Assembly: GCF_004366355.1 (NCBI RefSeq)
Contig: NZ_SODV01000002.1
Coordinates: 2,419,547-2,483,546, forward strand
Length of the DNA stretch: 64,000 bases
DNA from: Dinghuibacter silviterrae
GTDB lineage: Bacteria; Bacteroidota; Bacteroidia; Chitinophagales; Chitinophagaceae
Direction of reading: 5' to 3'
Below the pieces are notes generated by a model. It had not been told where the DNA came from. It did not search any database and saw nothing but the letters and a program-made list of their open reading frames with translations. Below, one piece after another: positions 1 to 8,652 of this stretch (position 1 is the stretch's first letter; the number at the start of each line of letters is the position of its first letter). Both the position numbers and the translations under genes were made by a program.

Positions 1-1740
1 AGCATTGAAATACCTGGACGCCGTCCCCAGCGCATGGGGTTCCATCAGCGCCTTGCGGTCTTGTATGGAGGTGTTGCTCATGATATCCGGTTCGGTCGCG
101 TCCATCCACCAGCCGTCCACGCCTTTTGTAAAAAGGTGCTGGTTCATGAGCTGCCAGAACTGGCGCCGGGCGTCCGGGTTAAAGGCGTCGTAAAAGGTCG
201 ATACATACCCCAGCCAGTCCTTCTGGCCGCGGTTGACGCTCAGGGTATAGAGCCAGCCCTTGCTTTGGAATAGGTCGAAATTTTGGGTGCCTGTGTAGAA
301 CTTCGGCCAGACGGAGATCATAAAGTGCGTATGGAGCGAATCATGAAGCGTGCGCAACATCTCGTCCGGTTCAGGGAACCTGCTGGGGTCAAACTCCTGA
401 CTCCCCCACTGGTCCGGCCGCCAATACTGCCAGTCCAGGACGATGTTGTCCAGCGGGATGTGCTGGGCGCGGAAGGTGCGCACCGTATGTAAGAGCTCCT
501 CCTGGGTTTTGTACCGTTCCCGGCTTTGCCAAAGCCCCATCGCCCATACCGGCATGATGGGCGCTTTACCCGTCAGCAAACGGTAGCCCGAGATGACCTG
601 GTCCGGGTTGTTTCCTTTGATAAAAAAATAATTGACGGCGTCCCCGACTTCCGAACTAAACGAATACGTGTCTTTATACAAACCGGGCCCCGGCGGAAGA
701 CAAGTCAGGGAGATATATGATTCCGTCCCGTCCGGTCTCCATTCGATGTCGATGGGGACTGCTTTTTCGCCGAGCGGGATAGAAAAGGGGGCTGTTTCCG
801 GGTTCCAGCATTGACGCCAACGGTCTAAAAGGAGTTTCCCGTTGACCCATACCCGGACATACCCCCCAAAATAGAGCATGAACTGGTGCAACCCCGGTTG
901 GGTTGCGGTGAGGCTGCCTTTCCAACGCACCAGGCCTCTTGCGAGGGTGTATCCCTTTGGCAGCTTGCCCAGATCGGGCAGGTATTTATAGTCGATGACT
1001 TGTTCTTGTCTCTTGGTGAATATGGAGTCGCCGTTGGCGTAAGTGGCTGTCAGCCCACCCGGCTGGCCGTTCTCCCCCTTCAGGGTCAGCTCCGACAACG
1101 GCCCATACGCCCGCAAATCCCCAAAGCGCGTGATAGAATAATTGTCCCACAACAGCCCGTAGTTCCGGCTGGACACAAGGAAAGGCACCGCCACGTTGGA
1201 ATTTTGTTGCAGAAGCGTCAGGCTCTTGCCCTTCAGGTCGATCCAGCCGTTTTGCTGCTGCCCCAGCCCGTACAGGGATTCATCTTTGGGCGACTTAAAG
1301 GTGACGCTGAGGCTGGAATCGGTCGAAAAAACCGGTCTGTCGCGTTCCGCTTCCCCCAACAGTACCCGACCACGGACGTCCGTGATCGTGACCCGGCCGC
1401 TGTTTTTATCCACCAGCACCCGCAGGGAGTCCGTAGACAGCCGGATAAACCCGTCTTTGTCCAATACCTCATAACGGACCGCTGTTTCCGGGGTCTTGAC
1501 CGTCATCAGGCTTACAGGAGGGTTATCCGCATCCGTTGGAAAGGCCTGGACATGGATGATCTGGTCCGTGACCGCTTGTATAGATATAAGGTGAGGGTAA
1601 TGAGGCCGGGGATGTGCAATATGGACAATAATCCCGTTGTCGGTTTTTTCGTAACGGCCGGCAGGTCCGGAAGCCTTTAATCCAAATGGAAAAATCAACA
1701 GAAATCCACCCAGGGCAGCGCGCAGTCTCTCAATTCGCAT
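1..1740 (-). CDS. GH31 alpha-xylosidase-type glycosidase with PA14 insert (3' end outside window)
   Basis: Family 31 retaining alpha-glycosidase, most likely an alpha-xylosidase removing non-reducing xylose from xyloglucan oligosaccharides in the periplasm. The start at 1740 gives a basic, hydrophobic signal-like N-terminus (MRIERLRAALGG...). The GH31 N-terminal beta domain has the typical YGLGQQQNG stretch. A PA14-like insert follows (around residues 235-340, with FGGYVRVWVNGK), and then the catalytic barrel with a WMDATEPD motif whose Asp547 is the expected nucleophile. About 580 residues are visible; PA14-containing GH31 enzymes are usually 900-1000 residues, so the acid/base Asp and C-terminal domains lie beyond base 1. 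The hybrid regulator encoded immediately upstream on the same strand fits a small polysaccharide-utilisation locus. Substrate is inferred; an alpha-glucosidase is the alternative. Confidence 0.88.
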   Translation of the reverse strand, partial: MRIERLRAALGGFLLIFPFGLKASGPAGRYEKTDNGIIVHIAHPRPHYPHLISIQAVTDQIIHVQAFPTDADNPPVSLMTVKTPETAVRYEVLDKDGFIRLSTDSLRVLVDKNSGRVTITDVRGRVLLGEAERDRPVFSTDSSLSVTFKSPKDESLYGLGQQQNGWIDLKGKSLTLLQQNSNVAVPFLVSSRNYGLLWDNYSITRFGDLRAYGPLSELTLKGENGQPGGLTATYANGDSIFTKRQEQVIDYKYLPDLGKLPKGYTLARGLVRWKGSLTATQPGLHQFMLYFGGYVRVWVNGKLLLDRWRQCWNPETAPFSIPLGEKAVPIDIEWRPDGTESYISLTCLPPGPGLYKDTYSFSSEVGDAVNYFFIKGNNPDQVISGYRLLTGKAPIMPVWAMGLWQSRERYKTQEELLHTVRTFRAQHIPLDNIVLDWQYWRPDQWGSQEFDPSRFPEPDEMLRTLHDSLHTHFMISVWPKFYTGTQNFDLFQSKGWLYTLSVNRGQKDWLGYVSTFYDAFNPDARRQFWQLMNQHLFTKGVDGWWMDATEPDIMSNTSIQDRKALMEPHALGTASRYFNA

Positions 1741-1844
1741 GGCAAGAATAGTTGCCTCAAATCTATTCTGAATTACAATGAGTTATACGCCCTCTTTGTT
1801 CTCAAATGGGGCATCAAATGTTAAGGGGCCGGTCTCAAATGTTA

Positions 1845-4800
1845 TCAAGAGGGGGTCTGTTTGTTAAGCTGCTTATAGGCCGAAGGCTGTACCCCAAATT
1901 CCCGCTTAAAGAACTTGGCAAAATACTTCGGGTTGTTGAACCCCACCTCGTAGGCGATTTCAGCCACGGTCAGCTGGCTTTTTGCCAAAAGGTCCGCCGC
2001 CCGTTTCAACCGGATGTGCCGGATAAAGTCCAAAGGCGCCTTCCCCGTCAGGGAAGACAGTTTCTTGTACAGGGTCACCCGGCTGCAATGAAGCGCCCGG
2101 CTCAGGTCCTCCACCGAAAAGTCCGGGTCCGACAGCCGCGCTTCCACCGCCTCCACCGACTGCCGGAGAAACTGCTGGTCCAGCGGCGTCACCTCCACCG
2201 GGCTCGGGTTGACCTCCATATTTTTGGAGGCCGCCCGCTGGTGCCGTTTCTGCGCCAGCAGGTTCCGTATCCGCGCCAGCAGCAGCTCGAAATTGAACGG
2301 CTTGGTGATATAGTCGTTCGCCCCCGTGCCAAACCCCTCCAACTGCTGCTCCTCGTCCGCCCGCGCCGTGAGCAGGATCACCGGTATGTGCGCCGTCCGC
2401 GGGTCATGCTTGATCCGCCGTGCCAGCGCGATCCCGTCCATTTCCGGCATCATGATGTCGCTCACCACCAGGTCCGGGGGCGATGCCTGCACTTTTTTCC
2501 AGCCTTCTTTCCCATTGGGCGCCTCCACGACTTCGTAATACGCGCGCAGGTTATCCTTCAGGTAGAAACGGAAGTCCTCGTTGTCTTCCACCAGGAGGAG
2601 CGTGGGGCGCTTGCGCGTGCGCGGCGGGGGCGCGCCCGCCGCATCATCGCCGGATCGCGCTTCCCCGGCCGGTGCGTGCGCGGCGTCTCCGCCAACTGGT
2701 GTGCCTGCGGCCTCGCCGTCCTCACGGGCTACTGCCTTCGGCGGCAACTGCACAATCGGCAACCGCACGATAAAACAACTCCCCTTATCCGGCTCGCTTT
2801 CCACGGTGATGGTTCCCTGGTGCAGCTTTACGAACTCCTTGGTCAGGGCCAGCCCGATCCCGCTGCCCTGGTTGATCATATTCCCCGGGAGGTCGTGCTG
2901 GAAAAACCGTTCGAAGATGCGGTCCTGCTGGTCGGCGGGGATGCCGATCCCCGTGTCGGCGACCCGGATCTCCACGGCGTCGCCGTCCACCCGTACCCGG
3001 ACATCCACCCGGCCGCCTTCCTGCGTGAATTTGAAAGCGTTGGACAAGAGGTTGAATACGATTTTTTCGAGCTTGTCCCGGTCAAAGGCGGTGACGCACT
3101 CCCCTACCTCGCTTTGGAAGTCGAGCGCGATGTGCCGTTTTTCGGATATGTCGGAAAAAGATTGGGTGAGTTCCCGCACGTACCGGACGACGTCCCCGCT
3201 GCTGCGGTGCAAGGTAAATTCCTGGACCTCCATACGCCGGAAGTCCAGGAGCTGGTTGACCAGGTTGAGGAGGCGGCGCGCGTTCCGGTACATCAGTTGG
3301 AACTGTGCCGCCCCGGTGCCCTCTTGTTTGATCAGCTTTTCCAGGGGCGCCAGGATAAGGCTCAGGGGCGTCCGGAACTCGTGGCTGACATTGGTAAAGA
3401 ACCGGATCTTCATCATGTCCAGTTCGTGCATGTTTTGCGCTTCCTTTCGTTCCTGTTCGAGGCGGAACTTCATCCGCGTCCGTTCGATCAGGATGTTTCG
3501 GGCGAGGGCCAGCACACCGATGATAAAAAGGACGTAAAGGACAAAGGCCAGGGGCGTTTTCCAAAACGGCGGCAGGACATGGATGACCAGGGACGCCTCC
3601 CGCGGCTGGCCGACGCCCTGTGTGGGAACCGCCCTGACCCGGAAGGTGTAGGTACCCGGGTCGAGGTTTGTATACGTGGCACTCCATTGGCGGGCGGGCA
3701 GCGCCAGCCAGTCCTGGTTAAACCCGTCGAGCCGGTAAGAATATGCGGTCTTTTGGTTGCCCGAATAATCGAGGTCGGCAAAAGACACCGAAAATACATT
3801 TTCGTTATACCGCAACGTGACCTCGCGGGTTTGCGGCAGCGCCGCGGGTAGGATGGTCCGCCCGTGGAGTTTGTCCCCCGGGGCGATGCTTTTGTTGAAT
3901 ACCTGGAGGTCAGTAAAAACAATGGCCGGCGTTTCCTTATCCGTATGGATGTTCCCGGGCTTGAAAACGTTAAACCCGTTGGGTCCGCCAAAAACAAGCT
4001 CGCCTTCGCGGGTGCGCAGCACGGCGTTCTCATTGAACTGCCGCGACTGGAGGCCGCTGGATTCGTCGTAGGTGGTGGCCTGGAGTTGGGGGGCTACACC
4101 GGGCGGCAGTGCACCGCCTTTGCCCGGCGCATCCGCGCCGGGGTACTTCAACACCGCATTGCAAAGCCCCGAAGGCGTCCCCAACCAAAGGTTGTGGTTG
4201 TTGTCCTCGGCAATGGTGAGGATATAATTGTCGGGGAGCCCGTCGGCCTTGTTCCAGACGTGGAGGGTTTTTCCGAGGACGGGGTCGAAGAGGTTGAGGC
4301 CTTCGGCGGTGCCGATCCACACGCGGTTGAGGCTGTCGGCGATCACCGCGAGGATGTTGCGGCTGCTGATGCCGTTGGCGAGGTCGTAGTTGCGGAAACG
4401 GCCCGTTTTGTGTTCCAGGACGTCGACGCCGGTGCCGGTGCCGATCCACAGGTTGCCGGCGGTATCTTGCGTGAGCTCGGAGATATAGTTGGACTGTATG
4501 GTTTTAGGTTGGTCTCCGAAGCGGAAGTGGCGGAAGCGGCCGTGGTCGCGGTCCATGAGGTCGAGACCGGCGGCGAGGGTGCCCACCCAGAGCTGCCCCC
4601 ATTTGTCTTCCAGGATCTCCCACACGCGGTCATCGCCAAGAGAGGTGCTGTCCGTGGGGTGGTGGCGGTAGTGGGTAAAGGTCCTGCCGTCGAAACGGTC
4701 GAGTCCCCCGAAATAGCTGCCGATCCACAGCATCCCCCGGTGGTCGATGCACAGGCTGATGATGACATCGCTGGAAGGACTGTTGGGATTCGACGGGTTG

Positions 4801-6020
4801 TGTACGTAGCTGGTAAACTTTCCGGTGGTACGGTCCCAATAGATGAGGCCGCCGCCGTTGGTGCCGATCCAAAGGTTGCCCCTGGGGTCTTCCACAAAAC
4901 GGTTGACATCGTCAAAGCCAAGGCTGCCGGGGACAAAGGGATGGTGACGGTACAGGGGAAAACGGATCGCACCGGGATGATAGACATTGATCCCTTGTTT
5001 ATAGGTGCCGACCCAAACGGTGCCGGCGTTGTCTTTGAACAAACAGGTGATGGCGTTTTGGCTGACGGTGTTGTCGTCAAAATCATTGTGTTCGAGGTAG
5101 CGGATCTGTAAGGTGGTTTTGTTGAGCAGGTTGACGCCCCCGTGGTCGGTGCCGATCCAGATCAGGCCCGCATCGTCCTGGACCACATCCCGGACGATGT
5201 CGTTGTTGAGGGGACAGGTGGCGGTGCTTTTGTCGAGGTGGAGAAAGGAACGGTCGGTGGTTTTGTAAAACCAGATGCCGCGGGCGTCCCCGGTGCTGTA
5301 GATCCAGAGGTCGCCCAGGTTGTCGGCGTATACATTGTAATCGGTGGCCTGACCGGAAGACGCTTTGGTGATGGTGCGGTCCACGCGGCTGATCCGGAGC
5401 GAACCGGTATCCAGGCATTCCAGGAGACCATCCCTGCGGATGATCCAGAAGTGACCGTGGTTGTCCGTGGTAAAGTCGGTGATGTTGTCGGCGGCGACGG
5501 TGGGCTCTTCGGGATCAAGAAGGACGCGGGTGGTCAGCTGGCGGCGGGGATCGAAACGAAAAAGACCCACGGTGGGCTGTACAAACCAAAAGCAGCCGGA
5601 CCGGTCCTTTACAATATTCGAAATGCTTCCCCCGGGTATGGCGAGTGCGTTCAGCGCGGCGTTGACATCGCGGTTGAAGGTTTCGGTCCGGGGATCATAG
5701 ATGTTGAGGACATTGTCGCTGAACTGGACCCACAACCGCTCGCCGGGTCCTTCAAAGATGGCTTTGATGGTGTTTTCCCCGATGGAGCCGGGGTCCGCCG
5801 GATCATGCCGGAAGACGCGGAACTCGTGCCCGTCGTAGCGGTTGAGCCCAGACATGGTGCCAAACCACATAAACCCCTTGTCATCTTTATAAATGGCGTG
5901 TATTTCGTTATAGGAAAGCCCCTGGGCGCTACCTATATGTATAAAAGGGTACAACTGAGGCTGCGCGTACGACGCAAGACGCCCCATCGAGATCAATATG
6001 ACCAGCAGACACTTTCTCAT
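1845..6020 (-). CDS. Hybrid two-component system regulator (SusR-type, one-polypeptide HTCS)
   Basis: 1391-residue sensor, kinase and transcription factor in one chain. In order: a signal peptide ending near ...ASYAQ (residue 20); a long periplasmic two-propeller sensor of Reg_prop repeats (many copies of G-x-LWIGT-like strands); a Y_Y_Y domain near 740-820; one membrane helix near 833-855; a HisKA domain with SHEFRTPL (His near 879); HATPase_c with DTGIGIP and GIGLALT; a receiver with [13 protein letters not shown] (phospho-Asp near 1187); and a C-terminal AraC-type double HTH from about 1290. HTCS proteins bind an oligosaccharide in the periplasm and switch on the adjacent glycan-utilisation genes, so the GH31 gene next door is the likely target. 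The linker between HATPase and receiver (about 1098-1140) is an unusual GC-rich Ala/Gly/Pro stretch. Confidence 0.95.
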   Translation of the reverse strand: MRKCLLVILISMGRLASYAQPQLYPFIHIGSAQGLSYNEIHAIYKDDKGFMWFGTMSGLNRYDGHEFRVFRHDPADPGSIGENTIKAIFEGPGERLWVQFSDNVLNIYDPRTETFNRDVNAALNALAIPGGSISNIVKDRSGCFWFVQPTVGLFRFDPRRQLTTRVLLDPEEPTVAADNITDFTTDNHGHFWIIRRDGLLECLDTGSLRISRVDRTITKASSGQATDYNVYADNLGDLWIYSTGDARGIWFYKTTDRSFLHLDKSTATCPLNNDIVRDVVQDDAGLIWIGTDHGGVNLLNKTTLQIRYLEHNDFDDNTVSQNAITCLFKDNAGTVWVGTYKQGINVYHPGAIRFPLYRHHPFVPGSLGFDDVNRFVEDPRGNLWIGTNGGGLIYWDRTTGKFTSYVHNPSNPNSPSSDVIISLCIDHRGMLWIGSYFGGLDRFDGRTFTHYRHHPTDSTSLGDDRVWEILEDKWGQLWVGTLAAGLDLMDRDHGRFRHFRFGDQPKTIQSNYISELTQDTAGNLWIGTGTGVDVLEHKTGRFRNYDLANGISSRNILAVIADSLNRVWIGTAEGLNLFDPVLGKTLHVWNKADGLPDNYILTIAEDNNHNLWLGTPSGLCNAVLKYPGADAPGKGGALPPGVAPQLQATTYDESSGLQSRQFNENAVLRTREGELVFGGPNGFNVFKPGNIHTDKETPAIVFTDLQVFNKSIAPGDKLHGRTILPAALPQTREVTLRYNENVFSVSFADLDYSGNQKTAYSYRLDGFNQDWLALPARQWSATYTNLDPGTYTFRVRAVPTQGVGQPREASLVIHVLPPFWKTPLAFVLYVLFIIGVLALARNILIERTRMKFRLEQERKEAQNMHELDMMKIRFFTNVSHEFRTPLSLILAPLEKLIKQEGTGAAQFQLMYRNARRLLNLVNQLLDFRRMEVQEFTLHRSSGDVVRYVRELTQSFSDISEKRHIALDFQSEVGECVTAFDRDKLEKIVFNLLSNAFKFTQEGGRVDVRVRVDGDAVEIRVADTGIGIPADQQDRIFERFFQHDLPGNMINQGSGIGLALTKEFVKLHQGTITVESEPDKGSCFIVRLPIVQLPPKAVAREDGEAAGTPVGGDAAHAPAGEARSGDDAAGAPPPRTRKRPTLLLVEDNEDFRFYLKDNLRAYYEVVEAPNGKEGWKKVQASPPDLVVSDIMMPEMDGIALARRIKHDPRTAHIPVILLTARADEEQQLEGFGTGANDYITKPFNFELLLARIRNLLAQKRHQRAASKNMEVNPSPVEVTPLDQQFLRQSVEAVEARLSDPDFSVEDLSRALHCSRVTLYKKLSSLTGKAPLDFIRHIRLKRAADLLAKSQLTVAEIAYEVGFNNPKYFAKFFKREFGVQPSAYKQLNKQTPS

Positions 6021-6113
6021 GCGATGGGTGCAATATAAGGTTTATCACGTTTACCTGTCCCCCGGAGGTCCGCAAACGATTGCGGGCGGCGGCCGCGCCG
6101 CGGCTAAGACGCG

Positions 6114-6833
6114 CTATATGCGCTGCCCGCCGCTCACGTTTATATCCGCAGCAACAATATGCCGCGCAACGTCGGAGGCGAGAAACACACAGGCGGCGGC
6201 CACGTCCTCCGGCGACCCGATCCGTCGGATCGGGATAGCAGAAGATAAGGTTTCCATACGGTTATCTTCGCTGAGCCATTGCACCGTCATTGGCGTAAGA
6301 ATATTGCCCGGCGAAACCGTGTTGATATTGATATTATAGGGCGCCGCCCATCGCCCCACGTTTTTGGTATAGGCGTCCACGGCGCCGAAGGCGGCGCAAT
6401 AAGCGGGGATCGAATCCATGACACCGTGCGCCGCAAAGGAACCGATGTTGATGATCTTGCCGTAGCGGCGTTCCATCATGTGGGGCAGCACGGCCTGGGT
6501 ACACAAAAAGGTCCCCAGAACGTGACCATTGATCTGCCGGTGGAATTCGGTATCGTCGGTGTCGAGCTGGCTGCCCACGGCGCCGGGACCAGCGATATTA
6601 AACAGGATATCCAGATGTCCATAGGCCCCCAGAGCGGCTTGTATGAGCGAATGCACCTCCTCCCGGTGAGACACATCCGTTTTTATAAAAAGTACATCGC
6701 TATTCTGGGGATCGTGTAGGTCGGCGATCACGATGCGCGCGCCCTCCGCCAGCATCATTTTGACGACGGCCCGCCCGATACCGGAGGCGCCACCGGTGAT
6801 GAGGGCGACTTTGTCGTTTAATTTCAGGTCCAT
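6114..6833 (-). CDS. SDR-family oxidoreductase lacking the catalytic lysine
   Basis: Classical short-chain dehydrogenase fold of 239 residues: the nucleotide-binding TGGASGIGR is at 13-21, an acidic D38 after beta-2 suggests NAD preference, and the C-terminus has the usual PG-x-I-x-TPM and SGGQ elements. The active-site region is aberrant: Ser132 and Tyr145 are present, but the YxxxK motif reads YCAAF, so Phe149 replaces the Lys that lowers the Tyr pKa. The usual NNAG is NIAG. It may be an inactive or altered-mechanism member. It starts 6 bp downstream of the aldo/keto reductase stop and is very likely co-transcribed with it. The substrate cannot be read from sequence. Confidence 0.85.
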   Translation of the reverse strand: MDLKLNDKVALITGGASGIGRAVVKMMLAEGARIVIADLHDPQNSDVLFIKTDVSHREEVHSLIQAALGAYGHLDILFNIAGPGAVGSQLDTDDTEFHRQINGHVLGTFLCTQAVLPHMMERRYGKIINIGSFAAHGVMDSIPAYCAAFGAVDAYTKNVGRWAAPYNININTVSPGNILTPMTVQWLSEDNRMETLSSAIPIRRIGSPEDVAAACVFLASDVARHIVAADINVSGGQRI

Positions 6834-6839
6834 AACGGT

Positions 6840-7811
6840 TCATTTATCATCAGAAATGCGTGTTGCTTTCTCGATCTGTTCTACCAGGTCAGGACTTAAA
6901 TCAATCGTCAACGCCCGGAGGTTTTGTTCGAGCTGTTCGGGTTTGGAGGCGCCGAGGATGGCGCAGGTGACATGGGGATTATGGATGACCCAGGCCAGGG
7001 CCAGATCGGTCATTGAATAACCCGCCTGGTCGGCGATGGCTTTGAACGCCCGGGCTTTTCCGACTTTTTCCTCCGAATAGGCCATGCCCATCATGCCTTT
7101 AAACTCCGGCAGGTCCAGCCGGCTGCCTTTGGGGATGCCGTCGTTGTATTTGCCGGTGAGCATGCCGCTGTGCAAGGGGCTCCAGGTGGTGAGCCCCAAC
7201 CCGTAGGTGTCGTACAAAAGGGCGTAGTCCTCTTCGACCTTAAAACGCCGGAACAGGTTGTATTCGGGCTGCTCGACCACCGGACGGAGGAGATGATAGC
7301 GCTCCGCGGCAGTGATGGCTGCTTGTATGCCGGACGCAGTCCATTCGCTGGTGCCCCAGTAGAGGATTTTTCCGGCAAGGAAAAGTTGATGCATGGTCCA
7401 CACGATCTCCTCCACGGGTACCGTGGGGTCGGGACGATGGCAATAAAAAATGTCCAGGTAGCTGGTCTGCAAACGTTCCAAAGCTTCGTCGCAGGCCTCG
7501 CGGAGGTGCTTGCGGGCCAGACCGTGCTGGGTGGGCAAGTTGGGGTGGTGCCAACCAAAGTAGGCCTTGCTGGTCAATACGTAGGAGGAACGCTCCCAAC
7601 CCTTCAAGCGGAGAACCCGCCCCATAATCCGCTCGCTTTCGCCCCGCGCATAGACCTCGGCATTGTCAAAAAAATTAACGCCATTATCGTAGGCGATCTG
7701 CATCATGTCGCCCGCGGCCTTGTCGTCGACTTGGCCTTTGAAGGTGATCCAGCTTCCATAGCCCAGTACGCTCAGTTGTAAGCCTGTGTGGCCCAATTGT
7801 CTATATTCCAT
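6840..7811 (-). CDS. Aldo/keto reductase (Kv-beta/YghZ-like)
   Basis: NADPH-dependent TIM-barrel oxidoreductase of 323 residues. The full catalytic tetrad is visible: Asp49 and Tyr54 in FFDNAEVYARG, Lys82 in LTSKAYFG, and His125 in IFYCHRPD. The C-terminal cofactor-binding loop (ILGASKPEQLEQN) is typical. The FDNAEVYARGESE and YWGTSEW motifs place it nearer the voltage-gated potassium-channel beta-subunit group than the xylose-reductase group. These bacterial members usually reduce methylglyoxal or other small aldehydes; the actual substrate is unknown. It is the first gene of a pair with the downstream SDR (6 bp gap) and is divergent from the ComA-like gene. Confidence 0.93.
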   Translation of the reverse strand: MEYRQLGHTGLQLSVLGYGSWITFKGQVDDKAAGDMMQIAYDNGVNFFDNAEVYARGESERIMGRVLRLKGWERSSYVLTSKAYFGWHHPNLPTQHGLARKHLREACDEALERLQTSYLDIFYCHRPDPTVPVEEIVWTMHQLFLAGKILYWGTSEWTASGIQAAITAAERYHLLRPVVEQPEYNLFRRFKVEEDYALLYDTYGLGLTTWSPLHSGMLTGKYNDGIPKGSRLDLPEFKGMMGMAYSEEKVGKARAFKAIADQAGYSMTDLALAWVIHNPHVTCAILGASKPEQLEQNLRALTIDLSPDLVEQIEKATRISDDK

Positions 7812-7863
7812 AGGTTAACTATAATTTGGGTTTCCCTTTGAGTAAACCAATTATGAAGCCAAT

Positions 7864-7871
7864 TATCTTTG
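7864..7871 (+). promoter_or_regulatory. Candidate -7 element for the ComA-like gene
   Basis: TATCTTTG matches the Bacteroidota sigma-70 -7 consensus TAnnTTTG and ends only 4 bases before the ATG at 7876, so the transcript would be nearly leaderless. A TTTG lies upstream at 7837-7840, but the 23-base spacing is longer than the usual 19-21. Confidence 0.35.
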
Positions 7872-7875
7872 CACC

Positions 7876-8652
7876 ATGCAACCGAACTTTTACCTCACGC
7901 ACATCCCCGAGCGCACGCAGCCTCCCCGTACAAATGGTCTAACCATGGTGACGGACAAGGGGTTAAGCGTCGAAAGCACCAAGGACTACCTGTCGGTGGC
8001 CTACCCCTACGTAGACCTGGCCAAACTCGCGTTTGGCGTGTCTTTTGTGCTGCCGCACCTAAGGGAAAAGATCGACGCCTACCGCGCCCATAACATTCCC
8101 GTATATTTTGGGGGGTTGTTGTTCGAAGCGTTTATCGTGCGGAACCAGTTTGCGGATTACCTGGCGCTGTTGAAGGACTATGACATCACCTGTGTGGAAG
8201 TGTCCGACGGGTCGATCAATATCTCCCATACCGAAAAGTGCGGATACATCGAGAAGTTGTCCAAACAGGCCATGGTGTTGAGCGAAGTGGGGTCCAAGGA
8301 CAAGGACCGCGAACACATTACCCCTCCCTATAAGTGGATCGAGCTGATGCAGGCGGAACTAAACGCCGGCGCCAGCTATGTCATTGCGGAAGCCCGCGAA
8401 ACCGGCACGGTTGGTTTGTACCGGGATTCGGGCGAGGTCCGCGAAGGCCTCGTACAGGAAATCCTGACGCGTATTCCGGGGGAAAAGATCATCTGGGAAG
8501 CGCCGCTCAAGGATCAGCAGTTGTATTTCCTCGGTTTGCTGGGGTGTAACGCCAACCTGGGGAATGTTGCCACACAGGATGTGATCGCCCTGGAGGCGAT
8601 GCGGATCGGCTTACGGGGCGATTCGTTCCATTTTTTCCTCGAAAACCTTTAA
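7876..8652 (+). CDS. Phosphosulfolactate synthase family protein (ComA-like)
   Basis: 258 residues, full length for the ComA family, which adds sulfite to phosphoenolpyruvate to give (R)-phosphosulfolactate. The protein starts PERTQPPRTNGLTMVTDKGL, then shows VDLAKLAFG, VYFGGLLFEAF, CVEVSDGSI, SEVGSKD, VIAEARETGTVG, and a C-terminal NVATQDVIALEAMRIGLRGD; these acidic and Lys-rich barrel motifs are characteristic. In methanogens this starts coenzyme M synthesis; in some bacteria homologues feed sulfolactate formation. Here no comB/comC partner is adjacent, so the end product is open; a link to sulfonate or sulfonolipid metabolism of Bacteroidota is only a guess. Its stop overlaps the stop of the convergent membrane protein by 4 bases. 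Confidence 0.85.
   Translation: MQPNFYLTHIPERTQPPRTNGLTMVTDKGLSVESTKDYLSVAYPYVDLAKLAFGVSFVLPHLREKIDAYRAHNIPVYFGGLLFEAFIVRNQFADYLALLKDYDITCVEVSDGSINISHTEKCGYIEKLSKQAMVLSEVGSKDKDREHITPPYKWIELMQAELNAGASYVIAEARETGTVGLYRDSGEVREGLVQEILTRIPGEKIIWEAPLKDQQLYFLGLLGCNANLGNVATQDVIALEAMRIGLRGDSFHFFLENL

Noticed and set aside
1806..3851. A 681-codon plus-strand open frame opposite the HTCS gene
   Set aside because: Antisense of the well-supported regulator; the protein is Arg/Pro/His-rich with no domain.
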